DNA of 36,171 bases from Hoeflea sp. BAL378 (GCF_000759435.1 NZ_JRJG01000136.1:1-36171), one strand, 5' to 3'; shown: positions 17,209 to 25,244, counted from the first letter of the stretch. Numbers and translations are program-made. Notes: generated by a model not told the origin, from the letters alone.

Positions 17209-18099
17209 ATGGCGTCCGTACCTTTTGACCAGCTTGAAGGCGAAATCTGGTTTAACGGCGAGTTCGTGCCGTGGAAAGATGCAAAAATCCACGTGCTCAC
17301 CCATGGCCTGCATTACGCCAGCGCCGTGTTCGAGGGCGAGCGCGCCTATGGCGGCGAGATCTTCAAGCTCACCGAGCATACCGAGCGGCTGCACCGGTCG
17401 GGCGAGATCCTGGGCTTCAAGATCCCCTACAGCGTGGCCGAGATCGACAAGGCCTGCGTCGAGCTTCTCGCGCGGCAGGGGCTCGACGACGCCTATGTGC
17501 GGCCGATCGCCTGGCGCGGCTCGGAGATGATGGGCGTGTCGGCGCAGAAGAACCGGATCAACCTCGCCATCGCCATCTGGCAGTGGCCGAGCTATTTCAA
17601 TCCGGAGGAACGGATGAAGGGCATCCGCCTCGACATCGCCGAATATTGCCGGCCCGACCCGCGCACCGCGCCGTCGAAATCCAAGGCCGCCGGGCTCTAC
17701 ATGATCTGCACCCTGTCCAAGCACCGCGCCGAGGAGCGCGGCTATGCCGACGCGATGATGCTCGACTGGCGCGGCCGGGTGGCGGAAGCCACCGGCGCCA
17801 ACATCTTCTTCGTCAAGGACGGCAAGATCCACACGCCGGATCCCGACTGCTTCCTCGACGGCATCACGCGGCGCACGGTGATCGGGCTCGCCAAGAAGCG
17901 CGGCTACGAGGTGATCGAGCGGGCGATCATGCCCGAGGAACTCGACGGTTTCGAGCAGTGCTTCCTCACCGGCACCGCCGCCGAAGTCACGCCCGTGTCG
18001 GAAATCGGCCCGCACCGCTTCACCGTGGGCGAGATCGCCAGGAACCTCGTCACCGACTACATGGCCGAGGTCCAGCCCAAGAAGGCCGCTGCGGAATAA
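17209..18099 (+). CDS. ilvE: Branched-chain amino acid aminotransferase (class IV)
   Basis: A PLP enzyme interconverting leucine, isoleucine and valine with their 2-oxo acids, using glutamate/2-oxoglutarate; cytosolic. 296 residues, normal for IlvE. Features: WFNGEFVPWKDAKIHVLTH and the YASAVFEGERAY segment at the N-terminus, the PLP lysine at about Lys159 (SKAAGLYM), and VAEATGANIFFVKDG before the substrate-side strand. ATG 17209 follows GGGAGG by 6 bp; the frame is open upstream to 17044 but lacks family sequence. The leader contains a small hairpin GGCGG/CCGCC at 17181-17194 just before the ribosome site. The MarR operator lies in its probable promoter. Confidence 0.95.
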   Translation: MASVPFDQLEGEIWFNGEFVPWKDAKIHVLTHGLHYASAVFEGERAYGGEIFKLTEHTERLHRSGEILGFKIPYSVAEIDKACVELLARQGLDDAYVRPIAWRGSEMMGVSAQKNRINLAIAIWQWPSYFNPEERMKGIRLDIAEYCRPDPRTAPSKSKAAGLYMICTLSKHRAEERGYADAMMLDWRGRVAEATGANIFFVKDGKIHTPDPDCFLDGITRRTVIGLAKKRGYEVIERAIMPEELDGFEQCFLTGTAAEVTPVSEIGPHRFTVGEIARNLVTDYMAEVQPKKAAAE

Positions 18100-18116
18100 G
18101 CGTTTCAGGATACAAA

Positions 18117-18157
18117 CGAAAAGGCGGCGCTCCGCAAGGATCGCCGCCTTTGTGCGT
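18117..18157. terminator. Bidirectional terminator between ilvE and hppD
   Basis: Arms AAGGCGGCG (18121-18129) and CGCCGCCTT (18142-18150), 12-base loop. AAAA precedes it for the leftward transcript (hppD), giving a U-run, and TTT with a later TTTT follows on the right. It sits between two convergent genes. Confidence 0.75.
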
Positions 18158-18173
18158 TTTCGGGCTGCCGGCC

Positions 18174-19283
18174 CTATTCGGCGGCGTCGTTGAACACGCC
18201 GCGGCGGATCTGGTCTTCCTCGATGGATTCGAACAGGGCGCGGAAATTGCCCTCGCCAAAGCCCTCGTCGCCCTTGCGCTGGATGAACTCGAAGAAGATC
18301 GGCCCGATCACGGTCTTGGAGAAGACCTGCAGCAGGATCTTGGTCATGCCGCCGTCGATCACGCCTTCGCCGTCGATGAGGATGCCGTGCTTCTTCAGCC
18401 GCTCGATCGGTTCGTCGTGGCCGGTCACCCGGGTTTTCGACTGTTCGTAATAGGTGTCGGGCGGGCCGGGCATGAACTTGACGCCCTTGTCGGCGATCCA
18501 GTCGGTCGCCGCATAGATGTCGTCGGTGCCGACCGCGATGTGCTGGATGCCCTCGCCATTGTACTTGCGGAGGAACTCCTCGATCTGGCTCCTGTCGTCG
18601 GTGGATTCGTTGAGGGGGATGCGGATCCGTCCGCAGGGCGAGGTGATGGCGCGCGAGACGAGCCCGGTGAGCTTGCCCTCGATGTCGAAGAAATGGATCT
18701 GCTTGAAATTGAACAGGTCGCGGTAGAAATCCCACCACTTGTCCATGTTGCCGCGGATCACATTGTGGGTGAGGTGGTCGAGATAATAGAAGCCCGCGCC
18801 CTCGGGCTTCGGGTCGCGCTCGCCGAGCCATTCGAAGTCGGCATCATAGGCCGAGCCCTGGTCGCCCCAGGTATCGATGAAATAGAGCAGCGAGCCGCCG
18901 ATGCCGACGATGGCCGGGACATCGAGCGTCTTGTCGGCGCCGGTATATTCCTCGGCACCCTTCGACACGGCATGGGCCAGCGCCTTCTTCGCATCGGACA
19001 CGCGCCAGGCCATCGACGGCGCGCAAGGGCCGTGGACGGTCACGAAGCGGTCGGCGAACGAGCCCTTCTCGGCATTGAGGATGTAGTTGATGTCGCCCTG
19101 CCGCCAGACGGTGATCGCCTTCTCGCGGTGGCGCGCGACGGGCTGGTAGCCCATGCGCGCAAACAGCGCCTCCAGCGCCTCGGGCTCGGGATGGGCGAAC
19201 TCGACGAATTCGAAGCCGTTGGTGCCGGCCGGGTTGTCTTCTGAAATCTCGGCGCGCGGCGCATCGTGGGGGAACGGGCCCAT
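18174..19283 (-). CDS. hppD: 4-hydroxyphenylpyruvate dioxygenase
   Basis: Converts 4-hydroxyphenylpyruvate to homogentisate in tyrosine catabolism; Fe(II)-dependent, cytosolic. The 369-residue protein has two vicinal-oxygen-chelate domains. The iron ligands are visible as His170 (LDHLTHNV), His248 (GIQHIAVGTDDI) and Glu332 (FFEFIQRKGDEGFG), and the C-terminal helix contains FRALFESIEEDQIRRG. AGAGGAGAG precedes ATG 19283. The divergent Lrp/AsnC gene starts 161 bp away and is the obvious regulator candidate. hmgA and fumarylacetoacetase genes are not in this window. Confidence 0.96.
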   Translation of the reverse strand: MGPFPHDAPRAEISEDNPAGTNGFEFVEFAHPEPEALEALFARMGYQPVARHREKAITVWRQGDINYILNAEKGSFADRFVTVHGPCAPSMAWRVSDAKKALAHAVSKGAEEYTGADKTLDVPAIVGIGGSLLYFIDTWGDQGSAYDADFEWLGERDPKPEGAGFYYLDHLTHNVIRGNMDKWWDFYRDLFNFKQIHFFDIEGKLTGLVSRAITSPCGRIRIPLNESTDDRSQIEEFLRKYNGEGIQHIAVGTDDIYAATDWIADKGVKFMPGPPDTYYEQSKTRVTGHDEPIERLKKHGILIDGEGVIDGGMTKILLQVFSKTVIGPIFFEFIQRKGDEGFGEGNFRALFESIEEDQIRRGVFNDAAE

Positions 19284-19332
19284 CGTGTCTCTCCTCTTTG
19301 GTGTCCGCGCGGATCATGAGCGCCCGCGCTTG

Positions 19333-19378
19333 TTGACTGTTGCGCATGATGCGGCATATTTGCCGCAAGGTGCATGCA
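19333..19378. promoter_or_regulatory. hppD / lrp divergent promoter with palindromes
   Basis: A perfect inverted repeat TGCGGCA-TATT-TGCCGCA at 19350-19367 and the palindrome TGCATGCA at 19371-19378 lie between the two divergent genes. TTGACT at 19333-19338 with CATATT at 19355-19360 (16-bp spacing) forms a plausible rightward promoter whose -10 lies inside the repeat, suggesting autoregulation by the Lrp-type protein. Further TGCATGAT and TGCATCAT copies follow near 19405-19422. Confidence 0.5.
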
Positions 19379-19444
19379 TTGATCGCGCATAGGCCCGGGG
19401 TACTGCATGATCCGTGCATCATTTAACGAAAAGGAGCGGAAACC

Positions 19445-19903
19445 GTGCATCTCGATGAATTCGACCGCAAGCTGCTGCGGCTGCTGCAGCAGGACGGGCG
19501 GCTGACCACCAACGAGCTGTCGCAGAAGATCAACCTGTCGGCCTCGCAATGCTCGCGCCGGCGCACCCGGCTTGAGCAGGAGGGCTTCATCAAGGGCTAC
19601 CGGGCGGAACTCGACCGGGAGAAGCTCGGCATCGGCATCATCAACCTGATCACCGTGACGCTCGCCACCCACAATCGCGACAACGCCCAGCGCTTCGCCC
19701 GGTTGATCGCCGGCCTGCCGGAAGTGCTCGAGGCCTATTCGCTCACCGGCGAGATGGACTACATCATCAAGGTGGTGACGCCGGACCTGCGCTCGCTGTC
19801 GGCCTTCGTCAGCGACGTGCTCTTGCCGCATGAATCGGTCCAGCACGTCAAGACCGCCATCGTGCTCGACACTTTGAAAGAGGGCGGCGGCCTGCCGGTA
19901 TAG
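19445..19903 (+). CDS. Lrp/AsnC-family transcriptional regulator
   Basis: A 152-residue regulator with an N-terminal helix-turn-helix (DEFDRKLLRLLQQDGRLTT, then LSQKINLSASQCSRRRTRLE) and a C-terminal ligand-binding RAM domain with the SLTGEMDYIIKVV strand. The start is GTG at 19445, preceded by AAAAGGAG; no ATG fits the conserved N-terminus. Divergent location suggests that it controls hppD in response to tyrosine or a related amino acid, as Lrp-type regulators commonly act on a divergent neighbour. This is inference from position; palindromes in the spacer support a dimeric site. Confidence 0.93.
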   Translation: MHLDEFDRKLLRLLQQDGRLTTNELSQKINLSASQCSRRRTRLEQEGFIKGYRAELDREKLGIGIINLITVTLATHNRDNAQRFARLIAGLPEVLEAYSLTGEMDYIIKVVTPDLRSLSAFVSDVLLPHESVQHVKTAIVLDTLKEGGGLPV

Positions 19904-20064
19904 GGCCCCAGGCCTCGGGGACGCGGCGCGGCGGCGCAGGCATTTTACCGCACGGGCCAGAAGCGGGTTCAGCTTTGATCGCGTTTGGGCTAGGACAGGG
20001 ACGGCCGGACGGCGCCAGCGGGGCGCGCATGCCGGCCGTGAACGACAAACATGGGAAGTCAATC

Positions 20065-20712
20065 ATGGGCAGTTTGCGCGCGGGCATCATCCCCGTCACG
20101 CCATTTCAGCAGAATTGCACGGTGCTGTTCGATCAGGACACCAATTCGGGCGTCGTCATCGATCCGGGCGGCGATGTCGACGTGATCCTGCAGACCATCA
20201 CTGAAAACAACCTCAGGATCGAGGCGATCTGGCTGACCCACGGGCATATCGACCATGCCGGCGGCGCCGACGAACTGCGCGAGAAGACCGGGGTCAGGAT
20301 CATCGGTCCGCACAAGGCCGACCTGCCGCTGCTGTCGGGGCTCGAGGACCAGGCCAGGATGTTCGGGCTGGAGATGGACGTGCGCAACCTCGTGCCGGAC
20401 CAGTGGCTCGAGGACGGCGACCGGGGGTCGTTCGGCAATCACCAGTTCGAGGTGTATCACACCCCCGGTCATGCGCCCGGGCATGTGATCTATTACAACC
20501 GCGAGGAAGGCTTCGCGCATTTGGGCGATGTGCTGTTCGCCGGCTCGATCGGCCGCACCGACCTTCCCGGCGGCGACCACCAGACGCTGCTCAATTCGAT
20601 CCGCGACAAGGTCTTTCCGCTCGGCGACGAGACCGACTTCATCTGCGGCCACGGGCCGGGCGGCACCATCGGCGAGGAACGCCGCACCAATCCGTTCCTG
20701 AAGGGCCTGTAG
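20065..20712 (+). CDS. MBL-fold hydrolase, glyoxalase-II-like (YcbL type)
   Basis: A 215-residue metallo-beta-lactamase-fold hydrolase. Metal ligands are THGHIDHAGG (His59, His61, Asp63, His64), the histidine in HTPGHAPGHV, the aspartate in LGDVLFAGSIGRTDLPGG and the histidine in CGHGPG. It lacks the C-terminal helical domain of GloB and so fits YcbL-type short glyoxalase II, which hydrolyse S-lactoylglutathione or related thioesters weakly. ATG 20065 has GGGAAG 7 bp upstream; the frame is open 90 bp further up without homology. Probably transcribed alone, with a strong terminator behind it. Confidence 0.92.
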   Translation: MGSLRAGIIPVTPFQQNCTVLFDQDTNSGVVIDPGGDVDVILQTITENNLRIEAIWLTHGHIDHAGGADELREKTGVRIIGPHKADLPLLSGLEDQARMFGLEMDVRNLVPDQWLEDGDRGSFGNHQFEVYHTPGHAPGHVIYYNREEGFAHLGDVLFAGSIGRTDLPGGDHQTLLNSIRDKVFPLGDETDFICGHGPGGTIGEERRTNPFLKGL

Positions 20713-20755
20713 CCGCTTCCACGCCGGCCGTCGGCGGGCATCTCCCGCAAATGCG

Positions 20756-20788
20756 AAAGGCCGCCGCGATCGCTCGCGGCGGCCTTTT
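20756..20788. terminator. Strong bidirectional terminator between the MBL hydrolase and the chemoreceptor gene
   Basis: Perfect 14-bp arms AAAGGCCGCCGCGA (20756-20769) and TCGCGGCGGCCTTT (20774-20787) with a TCGC loop. TTTT follows on the plus strand. On the minus strand the U-run is only the three As of the arm. The two genes converge here. Confidence 0.85.
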
Positions 20789-20804
20789 GCCTGACTGCGG
20801 CGGA

Positions 20805-22643
20805 TCAGCCGGCCCGGCGCATGGTCCGGGCCATGGCGCCAAGGTCCGAGGTTGATGCGGCGTTGCTCGAGACCTTGAAATTGCGGATCAGTTCCAGCAG
20901 GCTTTCGGTGTCGGTGGCCAGCACTTCCGCCGAGGCGGTGGTCTCCTCGGCCATGGCGGCGTTCTGCTGCGTGACCACGTCGAGCTGGTTCATCGAGGAG
21001 GCGATGCTGGTGAGCGTCGTGTTCTGCTCGGACGCCGAATGGGCGATCTTGGTGACGATCTCGCTCGCCGCCTTGATCTGGTCGGAAATCCGCTTCAGCG
21101 CCTCGCCGGCCTGGCCGACGAGCTGCACGCCGTTCTGCACCTGGCCCGACGAGTTGGAGATCTGGCCCTTGATCTCCTTGGCGGCGGCGGCGGAGCGCTG
21201 GGCGAGCTCGCGGACCTCCTGGGCGACGACCGCGAAGCCGCGGCCGGATTCGCCGGCGCGGGCGGCCTCGACGCCGGCATTGAGCGCCAGCAGGTTGGTC
21301 TGGAAGGCGATCTCGTCGATGACGCCGATGATCTTGGTGATCTCGGCCGACGACTGCTCGATGCCGCTCATGGCGCCGATCGCCTCGGCCACGACGGTGT
21401 CGGATTTGGTCGCCTCGACGCTGATCGAGGACACCCGCTTGGCCGCTTCCGTGGCGCCTTCGGCGGTCTGGCGCACCGCCACCGTCAGCTCGTCGAGCGC
21501 GGCGGAGGTTTCCTCGAGGTTGGCCGCCTGGCGCTCGGTGCGCTGCGACAGTTCGTTGGAGGCGCGGCGGATCTCTTCCTTCGAGGCGCCGATGTCGATG
21601 CCCTTGGCGTTGACCCTGGCCATCGCCGCCTCGAGAAGCGAAAGGGCGTCGTTGAAGCTGTCGCGCAGGGCCGCGTATTTGCTTCCGAGATCGCCGCAGC
21701 GGATGGTCAGGTCGCCCTGGGCGAGACGACTGAGCGCGGCGCCGATGGTCGAGACGACGCGCGCCTGCTGGGCGGCGTCCTCCTGCTGCATGTCGGCATT
21801 GTGCTGGCGCTCGGCATTGAGCTGGGCCTGCTGTTCCTCGTGGCGCTTGGCCATCGCGTGGCGATCGCGCACCTTCTCCTGCAGCTCGCTCGTGGCCTTG
21901 GCCATCATGCCGACTTCGTTGCTCATGTCGGTGTGGGGGATGGCGATCGACACGTTCTCGTCGGCCACCGCGCGCAGCGCGTCATGGATGGAGTTCAGCG
22001 GCTTGGTGATGCCGCGGATGACCAAGAGCGCGGCGGCGATGCCGGCGGCGGTGACGACAGCGCCGATCAGCAGGGCCTTCCAGATCATGGCATTGATCTG
22101 GGCCTGCAGGTCGTCGATGTAGACGCCGGTGGCCACGACCACGTTCCACGGCTCGTAAGCCAGGCTGTAGACCGCCTTCTCATGCACCTCGCCGCTGCTG
22201 TCGCCGGGCTTTTCCCAGAAATAATGGGTGATGCCGCCGCCGTTCCGGCCCTTTTCCAGCAGTTCCTCGCGGAACAGGTTGCCCTGCTTGTCGGGCTGTC
22301 CCTTGGAATTGAGGCCCACCTGCTTGGGATTGGGGTGGAACACCGTGGTCACGTCATAGCTGATGCCGAACAGGTAGCCGCTGGGCTCGAACTTGATCTT
22401 GGACAGCACCGCGAAGGCCTGCGCCTGGGCGGCCTCGGCGGTCAGCTCGCCGGTGGCGGCCCGCGCGTCGAATTCCTTGATGATGGAGAGCGCCGCCTCG
22501 ACCTGGGTGCGCAGCATGTCGTTGCGCTCCGCGTAGATCGCCTGGGACGCCGTGGCGATCTGGAAATAGGTTGCAATCGAAAACGCCACCATCAGGGCGC
22601 CGATGAGAAGAAACAATTGACGGGAAATCTTGAGGTTTTTCAT
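20805..22643 (-). CDS. Methyl-accepting chemotaxis protein with periplasmic cache domain
   Basis: A 612-residue chemoreceptor. Parts in order: membrane helix about 9-30; periplasmic single-cache-type domain about 33-185, with [18 protein letters not shown] and [15 protein letters not shown]; second membrane helix about 190-212; HAMP region about 213-265; a charged coiled-coil linker; and the MCP signalling domain, whose hairpin tip is [20 protein letters not shown]. It signals to CheA/CheW. Cache domains of this sort often bind small carboxylates, but the ligand cannot be read here. ATG 22643 (MKNLKISRQ) begins the first helix; its ribosome site is weak. No che genes lie near it. A hairpin CCGTCCG/CGGACGG (22677-22683, 22699-22705) sits in its leader. 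Confidence 0.93.
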   Translation of the reverse strand: MKNLKISRQLFLLIGALMVAFSIATYFQIATASQAIYAERNDMLRTQVEAALSIIKEFDARAATGELTAEAAQAQAFAVLSKIKFEPSGYLFGISYDVTTVFHPNPKQVGLNSKGQPDKQGNLFREELLEKGRNGGGITHYFWEKPGDSSGEVHEKAVYSLAYEPWNVVVATGVYIDDLQAQINAMIWKALLIGAVVTAAGIAAALLVIRGITKPLNSIHDALRAVADENVSIAIPHTDMSNEVGMMAKATSELQEKVRDRHAMAKRHEEQQAQLNAERQHNADMQQEDAAQQARVVSTIGAALSRLAQGDLTIRCGDLGSKYAALRDSFNDALSLLEAAMARVNAKGIDIGASKEEIRRASNELSQRTERQAANLEETSAALDELTVAVRQTAEGATEAAKRVSSISVEATKSDTVVAEAIGAMSGIEQSSAEITKIIGVIDEIAFQTNLLALNAGVEAARAGESGRGFAVVAQEVRELAQRSAAAAKEIKGQISNSSGQVQNGVQLVGQAGEALKRISDQIKAASEIVTKIAHSASEQNTTLTSIASSMNQLDVVTQQNAAMAEETTASAEVLATDTESLLELIRNFKVSSNAASTSDLGAMARTMRRAG

Positions 22644-22877
22644 GGGGGAAACTCTTGGAGAGCGTTTGAGCGAAAGCCGTCCGTTGTCCTTGCTCGTGCG
22701 GACGGGGATCGCTGGGTGACACATCCCTTTCTTTGCACCTAATTCTTTAATCGCCCATAAACCGCAAAACCCAAGAAAATCGGCTTGGCGACTGTATTTC
22801 TTGCACTCCCGGAGGCGGGGCGCGCGTCAGGGGTGGTGCGGCGCCCGCCGGGCCTCCCGCGGGTTGCGCCGGGCCGC

Positions 22878-22910
22878 AAAAAACCGGCCTCCGCAGGGCG
22901 GGGGCCGGTT
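22878..22910 (-). terminator. Terminator of the BA14K-family gene
   Basis: On the minus strand, arms AACCGGCC (22910-22903) and GGCCGGTT (22889-22882), a GC-rich 13-base loop and a run of six T (22883-22878), 31 bp after the stop codon. Confidence 0.85.
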
Positions 22911-22940
22911 AGGGGATGGGCGCGGTGTCAGCGCAGACGC

Positions 22941-23420
22941 TCAGTTGACCACGCAGAAGTGATCCTGGCCGTCATAGCCGCGATAGGTGCCGGACGAGGG
23001 GTCGAACGAGCGGTACTTGTCCGAGCAGTAGCGCATCCAGGACTGGCTCCACGGCTCGTAGCCGCCGACATGGCGCGGCGCCGACGGCTGCTCGTAGATC
23101 ACCCGCGAATTGTTGGAGTTGGCGATGGCGCCGCCGATGATCGCCGCGGCTCCGAGGCCAATGATGCCGAGCGCGATGGCATCGCTGTTGTCGCGGTGGC
23201 GGTAGACCGGACGGGAATGCCTGTCGCGATAGACGTAGTCGCGCCGGTGCTGGTTGCGGTCGCTGTATTCGCGGTAATTGTAGACGCGGCTGAGATCCTG
23301 CCGGGACTGGTAGTGCCGGTTCCAGCGGCCGTCACCGGCGTTGGCGGCGGTTGTCAACGGCGCGAGCGCGGTCACGGCGGTCAGCAGCGTGATGCCGATA
23401 GTCTTGGCGATGCTCTTCAT
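22941..23420 (-). CDS. BA14K-family exported protein
   Basis: A 159-residue protein with a signal peptide ending at ANAG (about residue 29). A Tyr/Arg/Asp-rich segment follows (about 30-78), then a glycine/alanine-rich hydrophobic stretch IALGIIGLGAAAIIGGAIA, possibly a membrane or surface anchor. The C-terminal BA14K domain has WMRYCSDKYRSFDPSSGTYRGY and a final cysteine pair partner in DHFCVVN. The family is named after the 14-kDa immunoreactive, lectin-like protein of Brucella abortus and is largely confined to Hyphomicrobiales. The promoter region has a tandem AGCTGAA repeat, listed separately. Confidence 0.9.
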   Translation of the reverse strand: MKSIAKTIGITLLTAVTALAPLTTAANAGDGRWNRHYQSRQDLSRVYNYREYSDRNQHRRDYVYRDRHSRPVYRHRDNSDAIALGIIGLGAAAIIGGAIANSNNSRVIYEQPSAPRHVGGYEPWSQSWMRYCSDKYRSFDPSSGTYRGYDGQDHFCVVN

Positions 23421-23492
23421 CTGGGTGTCCTTTCGGGTTGGCGGATCTTGCTCAGACCGGTATTCCCGGTTTGGCTCAACCTATCAGCGGCA

Positions 23493-23510
23493 AGCTGAAT
23501 GGTAGCTGAA
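23493..23510 (-). promoter_or_regulatory. Tandem AGCTGAA repeat upstream of the BA14K gene
   Basis: AGCTGAA at 23493-23499 and again at 23504-23510, an exact 7-bp direct repeat with 11-bp period, 73-90 bp upstream of the ATG (read as TTCAGCT on the coding strand). One-turn-spaced heptamers are the usual binding architecture of OmpR/PhoB-type response regulators. Confidence 0.45.
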
Positions 23511-23565
23511 CAGATCCTGACCCTATTCCTGCGGCGAAATTCCGGCGGAGAGCCGCGAAAGGACG

Positions 23566-23595
23566 AAAAAGCCCGGCGGTGGTGACCGCCGGGCT
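23566..23595 (-). terminator. Terminator of cspA
   Basis: On the minus strand, perfect 11-bp arms AGCCCGGCGGT (23595-23585) and ACCGCCGGGCT (23580-23570) around a 4-base loop, then a T-run (23570-23566), 28 bp after the cspA stop. Confidence 0.9.
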
Positions 23596-23623
23596 CCGTT
23601 CCATTCGTGCCGTCCCGTCGCCG

Positions 23624-23836
23624 TCAGGCGAGGCGCAGATTGACCGCCTTCGGGCCCTTGCCGCGGCGATCGGGTTCTGTGTCGAAGGCAACCTTCTGGT
23701 TTTCTTCCAGGCTGGTCATGCCCGAGGCCTGAACCGCGGAGATGTGGACAAAAATGTCCGCCCCGCCATTGTCGGGCTTGATGAAGCCAAAGCCCTTGTC
23801 GACGTTGAAAAACTTTACGGTACCAGTCTCACCCAT
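23624..23836 (-). CDS. cspA: Cold-shock protein, CspA family
   Basis: A 70-residue single OB-fold cold-shock domain that binds single-stranded RNA and DNA. RNP1 (KGFGFIKP) and RNP2 (DIFVHIS) are intact, preceded by the usual TGTVKFFN. The C-terminal half (FDTEPDRRGKGPKAVNL) matches alphaproteobacterial members. ATG 23836 has AAAGGA 13 bp upstream. The upstream gap is long (367 bp to the next gene), so a structured leader is possible. Whether this copy is cold-induced or constitutive cannot be told from sequence. Confidence 0.95.
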   Translation of the reverse strand: MGETGTVKFFNVDKGFGFIKPDNGGADIFVHISAVQASGMTSLEENQKVAFDTEPDRRGKGPKAVNLRLA

Positions 23837-24203
23837 GCTGTCAGGTCCTTTGATTGCCTCCCGGTCTCCCTGCGGGTCTTCCGGTCAGCGAGCGTCATGT
23901 CATATCCCGCATTGGCGCGGGGGTTATGGCAGGCAGTTCTTGAAGTGTGTGGAAAGGTCCTGATTTTAAACGACTTCAGCCCGCGACACCGTAAAGGGCG
24001 GGGGCTTTTATCCCAGTCGTCCGAAGTTTTTTGTGCGGCTTCGGCTCGCATGTTTCTGGTCTTCCCGTGTTCGCAAATTGCCCGAACGGATAAAAGATGA
24101 TTGTTTTGTCGGAAATTGGCAAGCAAAAGTTTGAAGGCATGAAATGGCGCCCGCGGCGTGGCCTGGCCGGACCGCAACGCGCGGTCCGGCCAGACTGTCG
24201 GGA
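23837..24203 (-). promoter_or_regulatory. Long cspA upstream region
   Basis: No gene is seen in this 367-bp gap. On the cspA strand there is TAAAAT at 23968-23963 (five of six matches to a -10), although the -35 is poor; this would give a leader of about 120 nt. A hairpin CCCGC/GCGGG (23906-23910, 23917-23921) lies inside that leader. The far end holds the terminator hairpin of the upstream DUF1344 gene. cspA leaders in other bacteria act as thermosensors; no such fold is demonstrated here. Confidence 0.35.
24164..24192 (-). terminator. Hairpin after the first DUF1344 gene
   Basis: Perfect 12-bp arms TGGCCGGACCGC (24164-24175) and GCGGTCCGGCCA (24181-24192), 5-base loop, 11 bp beyond the stop codon. 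A clear T-tract is missing, so it may act as an mRNA-stabilising or weak terminator hairpin. Confidence 0.6.
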
Positions 24204-24446
24204 TTACTCGACGATCGAGACTTCGGTGGCGTCCGTGGTGCCGTCGGTGAAGACGACCTTGACGGTCTTGCCGGCTTCAATGCCTTCCAGCACGACGCCT
24301 TCGGCAGCCTTGAACACTTCGCCGGATTCGAGCTCGACGGTGGCGGCTGTTGCGTCAACGACCTTGACGACGCCCTGGACTTCGCCAGCGAATGCGGTCG
24401 AGAGCATGGCTGCGGATGCGAGAACGATTGTGACGATCTTCTTCAT
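24204..24446 (-). CDS. Small exported DUF1344-family protein (copy A)
   Basis: An 80-residue protein with a signal peptide (MKKIVTIVLASAAMLSTAFA, cleavage after about residue 20) and a small beta-rich mature part beginning GEVQGVVKVVD and containing VELESGEVF and VVFTDGTTDATEV. Length and pattern fit DUF1344, a family of about 80-residue exported proteins of Hyphomicrobiales with unknown function. A homologous copy lies 252 bp upstream on the same strand. ATG 24446 begins the signal peptide; the open frame extends upstream without similarity. Each copy is followed by its own GC hairpin, which suggests separate transcripts. Confidence 0.82.
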   Translation of the reverse strand: MKKIVTIVLASAAMLSTAFAGEVQGVVKVVDATAATVELESGEVFKAAEGVVLEGIEAGKTVKVVFTDGTTDATEVSIVE

Positions 24447-24657
24447 GTGATTTTCCATAGGTTGATACCCCGTCCGCGGCCGGCCGGCAGATGTGCCGGT
24501 CAAGAGTCGGCGCGGTGGGACAAATTCGATATGCTCCGGGTCTTTAACCGGTGCATGTGGAGAAAAGATATATTATTCAAGGCGGTAGGTGGCAAATTTT
24601 GCCATGATCCAATTGAATCGATCACGTTTTATGCCCGATTTTTCCGCCCAGAAGGCT

Positions 24658-24691
24658 GCCGCCGGCCGGAACCAGGGTCCCGGCCGGCGGC
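24658..24691 (-). terminator. Hairpin after the second DUF1344 gene
   Basis: Perfect 12-bp arms GCCGCCGGCCGG (24658-24669) and CCGGCCGGCGGC (24680-24691), 10-base loop, starting 8 bp after the stop codon. No T-tract follows on the minus strand. Confidence 0.55.
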
Positions 24692-24698
24692 GCCGGGT

Positions 24699-24944
24699 CT
24701 ACTCGACCACGGTGACCGCGGTGGCATTGGTGGTGCCGTCATCATAGGTGATGGCCACCTTTCCGCCGGGCTGGAGATCACCGACATCGACGCCTTCGCC
24801 GACGGTGTAGGATTCGCCGCTTTCGAGCGTGATCATCTTGGTCGCGGGGTCGTAGTTGGTGACGACGCCTTCGACCTCGGCTGCGAAGGCAGCGCCTGCC
24901 ATGGCCAGAACGGAAGCTGCGGTAATGATCATTTTCTTCATCAT
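24699..24944 (-). CDS. Small exported DUF1344-family protein (copy B)
   Basis: An 81-residue protein with signal peptide (cleavage after GAAFA, about residue 21) and mature part EVEGVVTNYDPATKMITLESG, closely parallel to copy A: both have a G-V-V strand, an ESGE turn and a final DDGTTNATAV/DGTTDATEV strand. The pair therefore arose by duplication. ATG 24944 is followed directly by another ATG (24941), so the start is uncertain by one codon; AGGGAA lies upstream. The function of the family is unknown; the small size and all-beta pattern suggest a periplasmic binding or structural role. Confidence 0.8.
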   Translation of the reverse strand: MMKKMIITAASVLAMAGAAFAAEVEGVVTNYDPATKMITLESGESYTVGEGVDVGDLQPGGKVAITYDDGTTNATAVTVVE

Positions 24945-25244
24945 GGGTTCGTTTTCCCTGTGTTGAATGCGCACCGTCATTGGTGCTTGCAGGATGAAGT
25001 TAGGCGGCGGGCAGGGCGGAACGCAAATCACTTGGCGTAAATAAAATGAACAATATCAATGACATAATCTGGCCATAATGTGTGCGGGAACGGCCATGTT
25101 TGGCCGCGGCGCGCTGGGGCTCGGCGCAAAAAGCTTGGCGGGAAAAGGCTTTCGCTCGCCCCGATTCCGCCCGGAGTGTGGCGCGGCGAGGCGGGGTGCG
25201 CCGGCGAAGCGATCACGCGGGCGGTCGCGTCGGGGCGGAATTCC
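24945..25244. other. Intergenic region between DUF1344 copy B and the EamA gene
   Basis: No gene supported. 25031-25080 is an AT-rich island in otherwise GC-rich DNA and is the likely promoter area of copy B (leftward), though no confident hexamer pair was found. A small hairpin GCACC/GGTGC lies at 24971-24986 in the leader. 25081-25244 is GC-rich and shows nothing recognisable, and no terminator is evident for the EamA gene ending at 25245. Confidence 0.4.

Noticed and set aside
21039-22742. A 567-codon plus-strand frame opposite the chemoreceptor gene
   Set aside because: Composition is that of a shadow frame; the minus-strand chemoreceptor has clear membrane, HAMP and signalling domains.
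24097-24450. Plus-strand frame across the cspA/DUF1344 spacer
   Set aside because: It runs antisense into DUF1344 copy A, has no ribosome site and no protein-like pattern beyond the first 15 codons.
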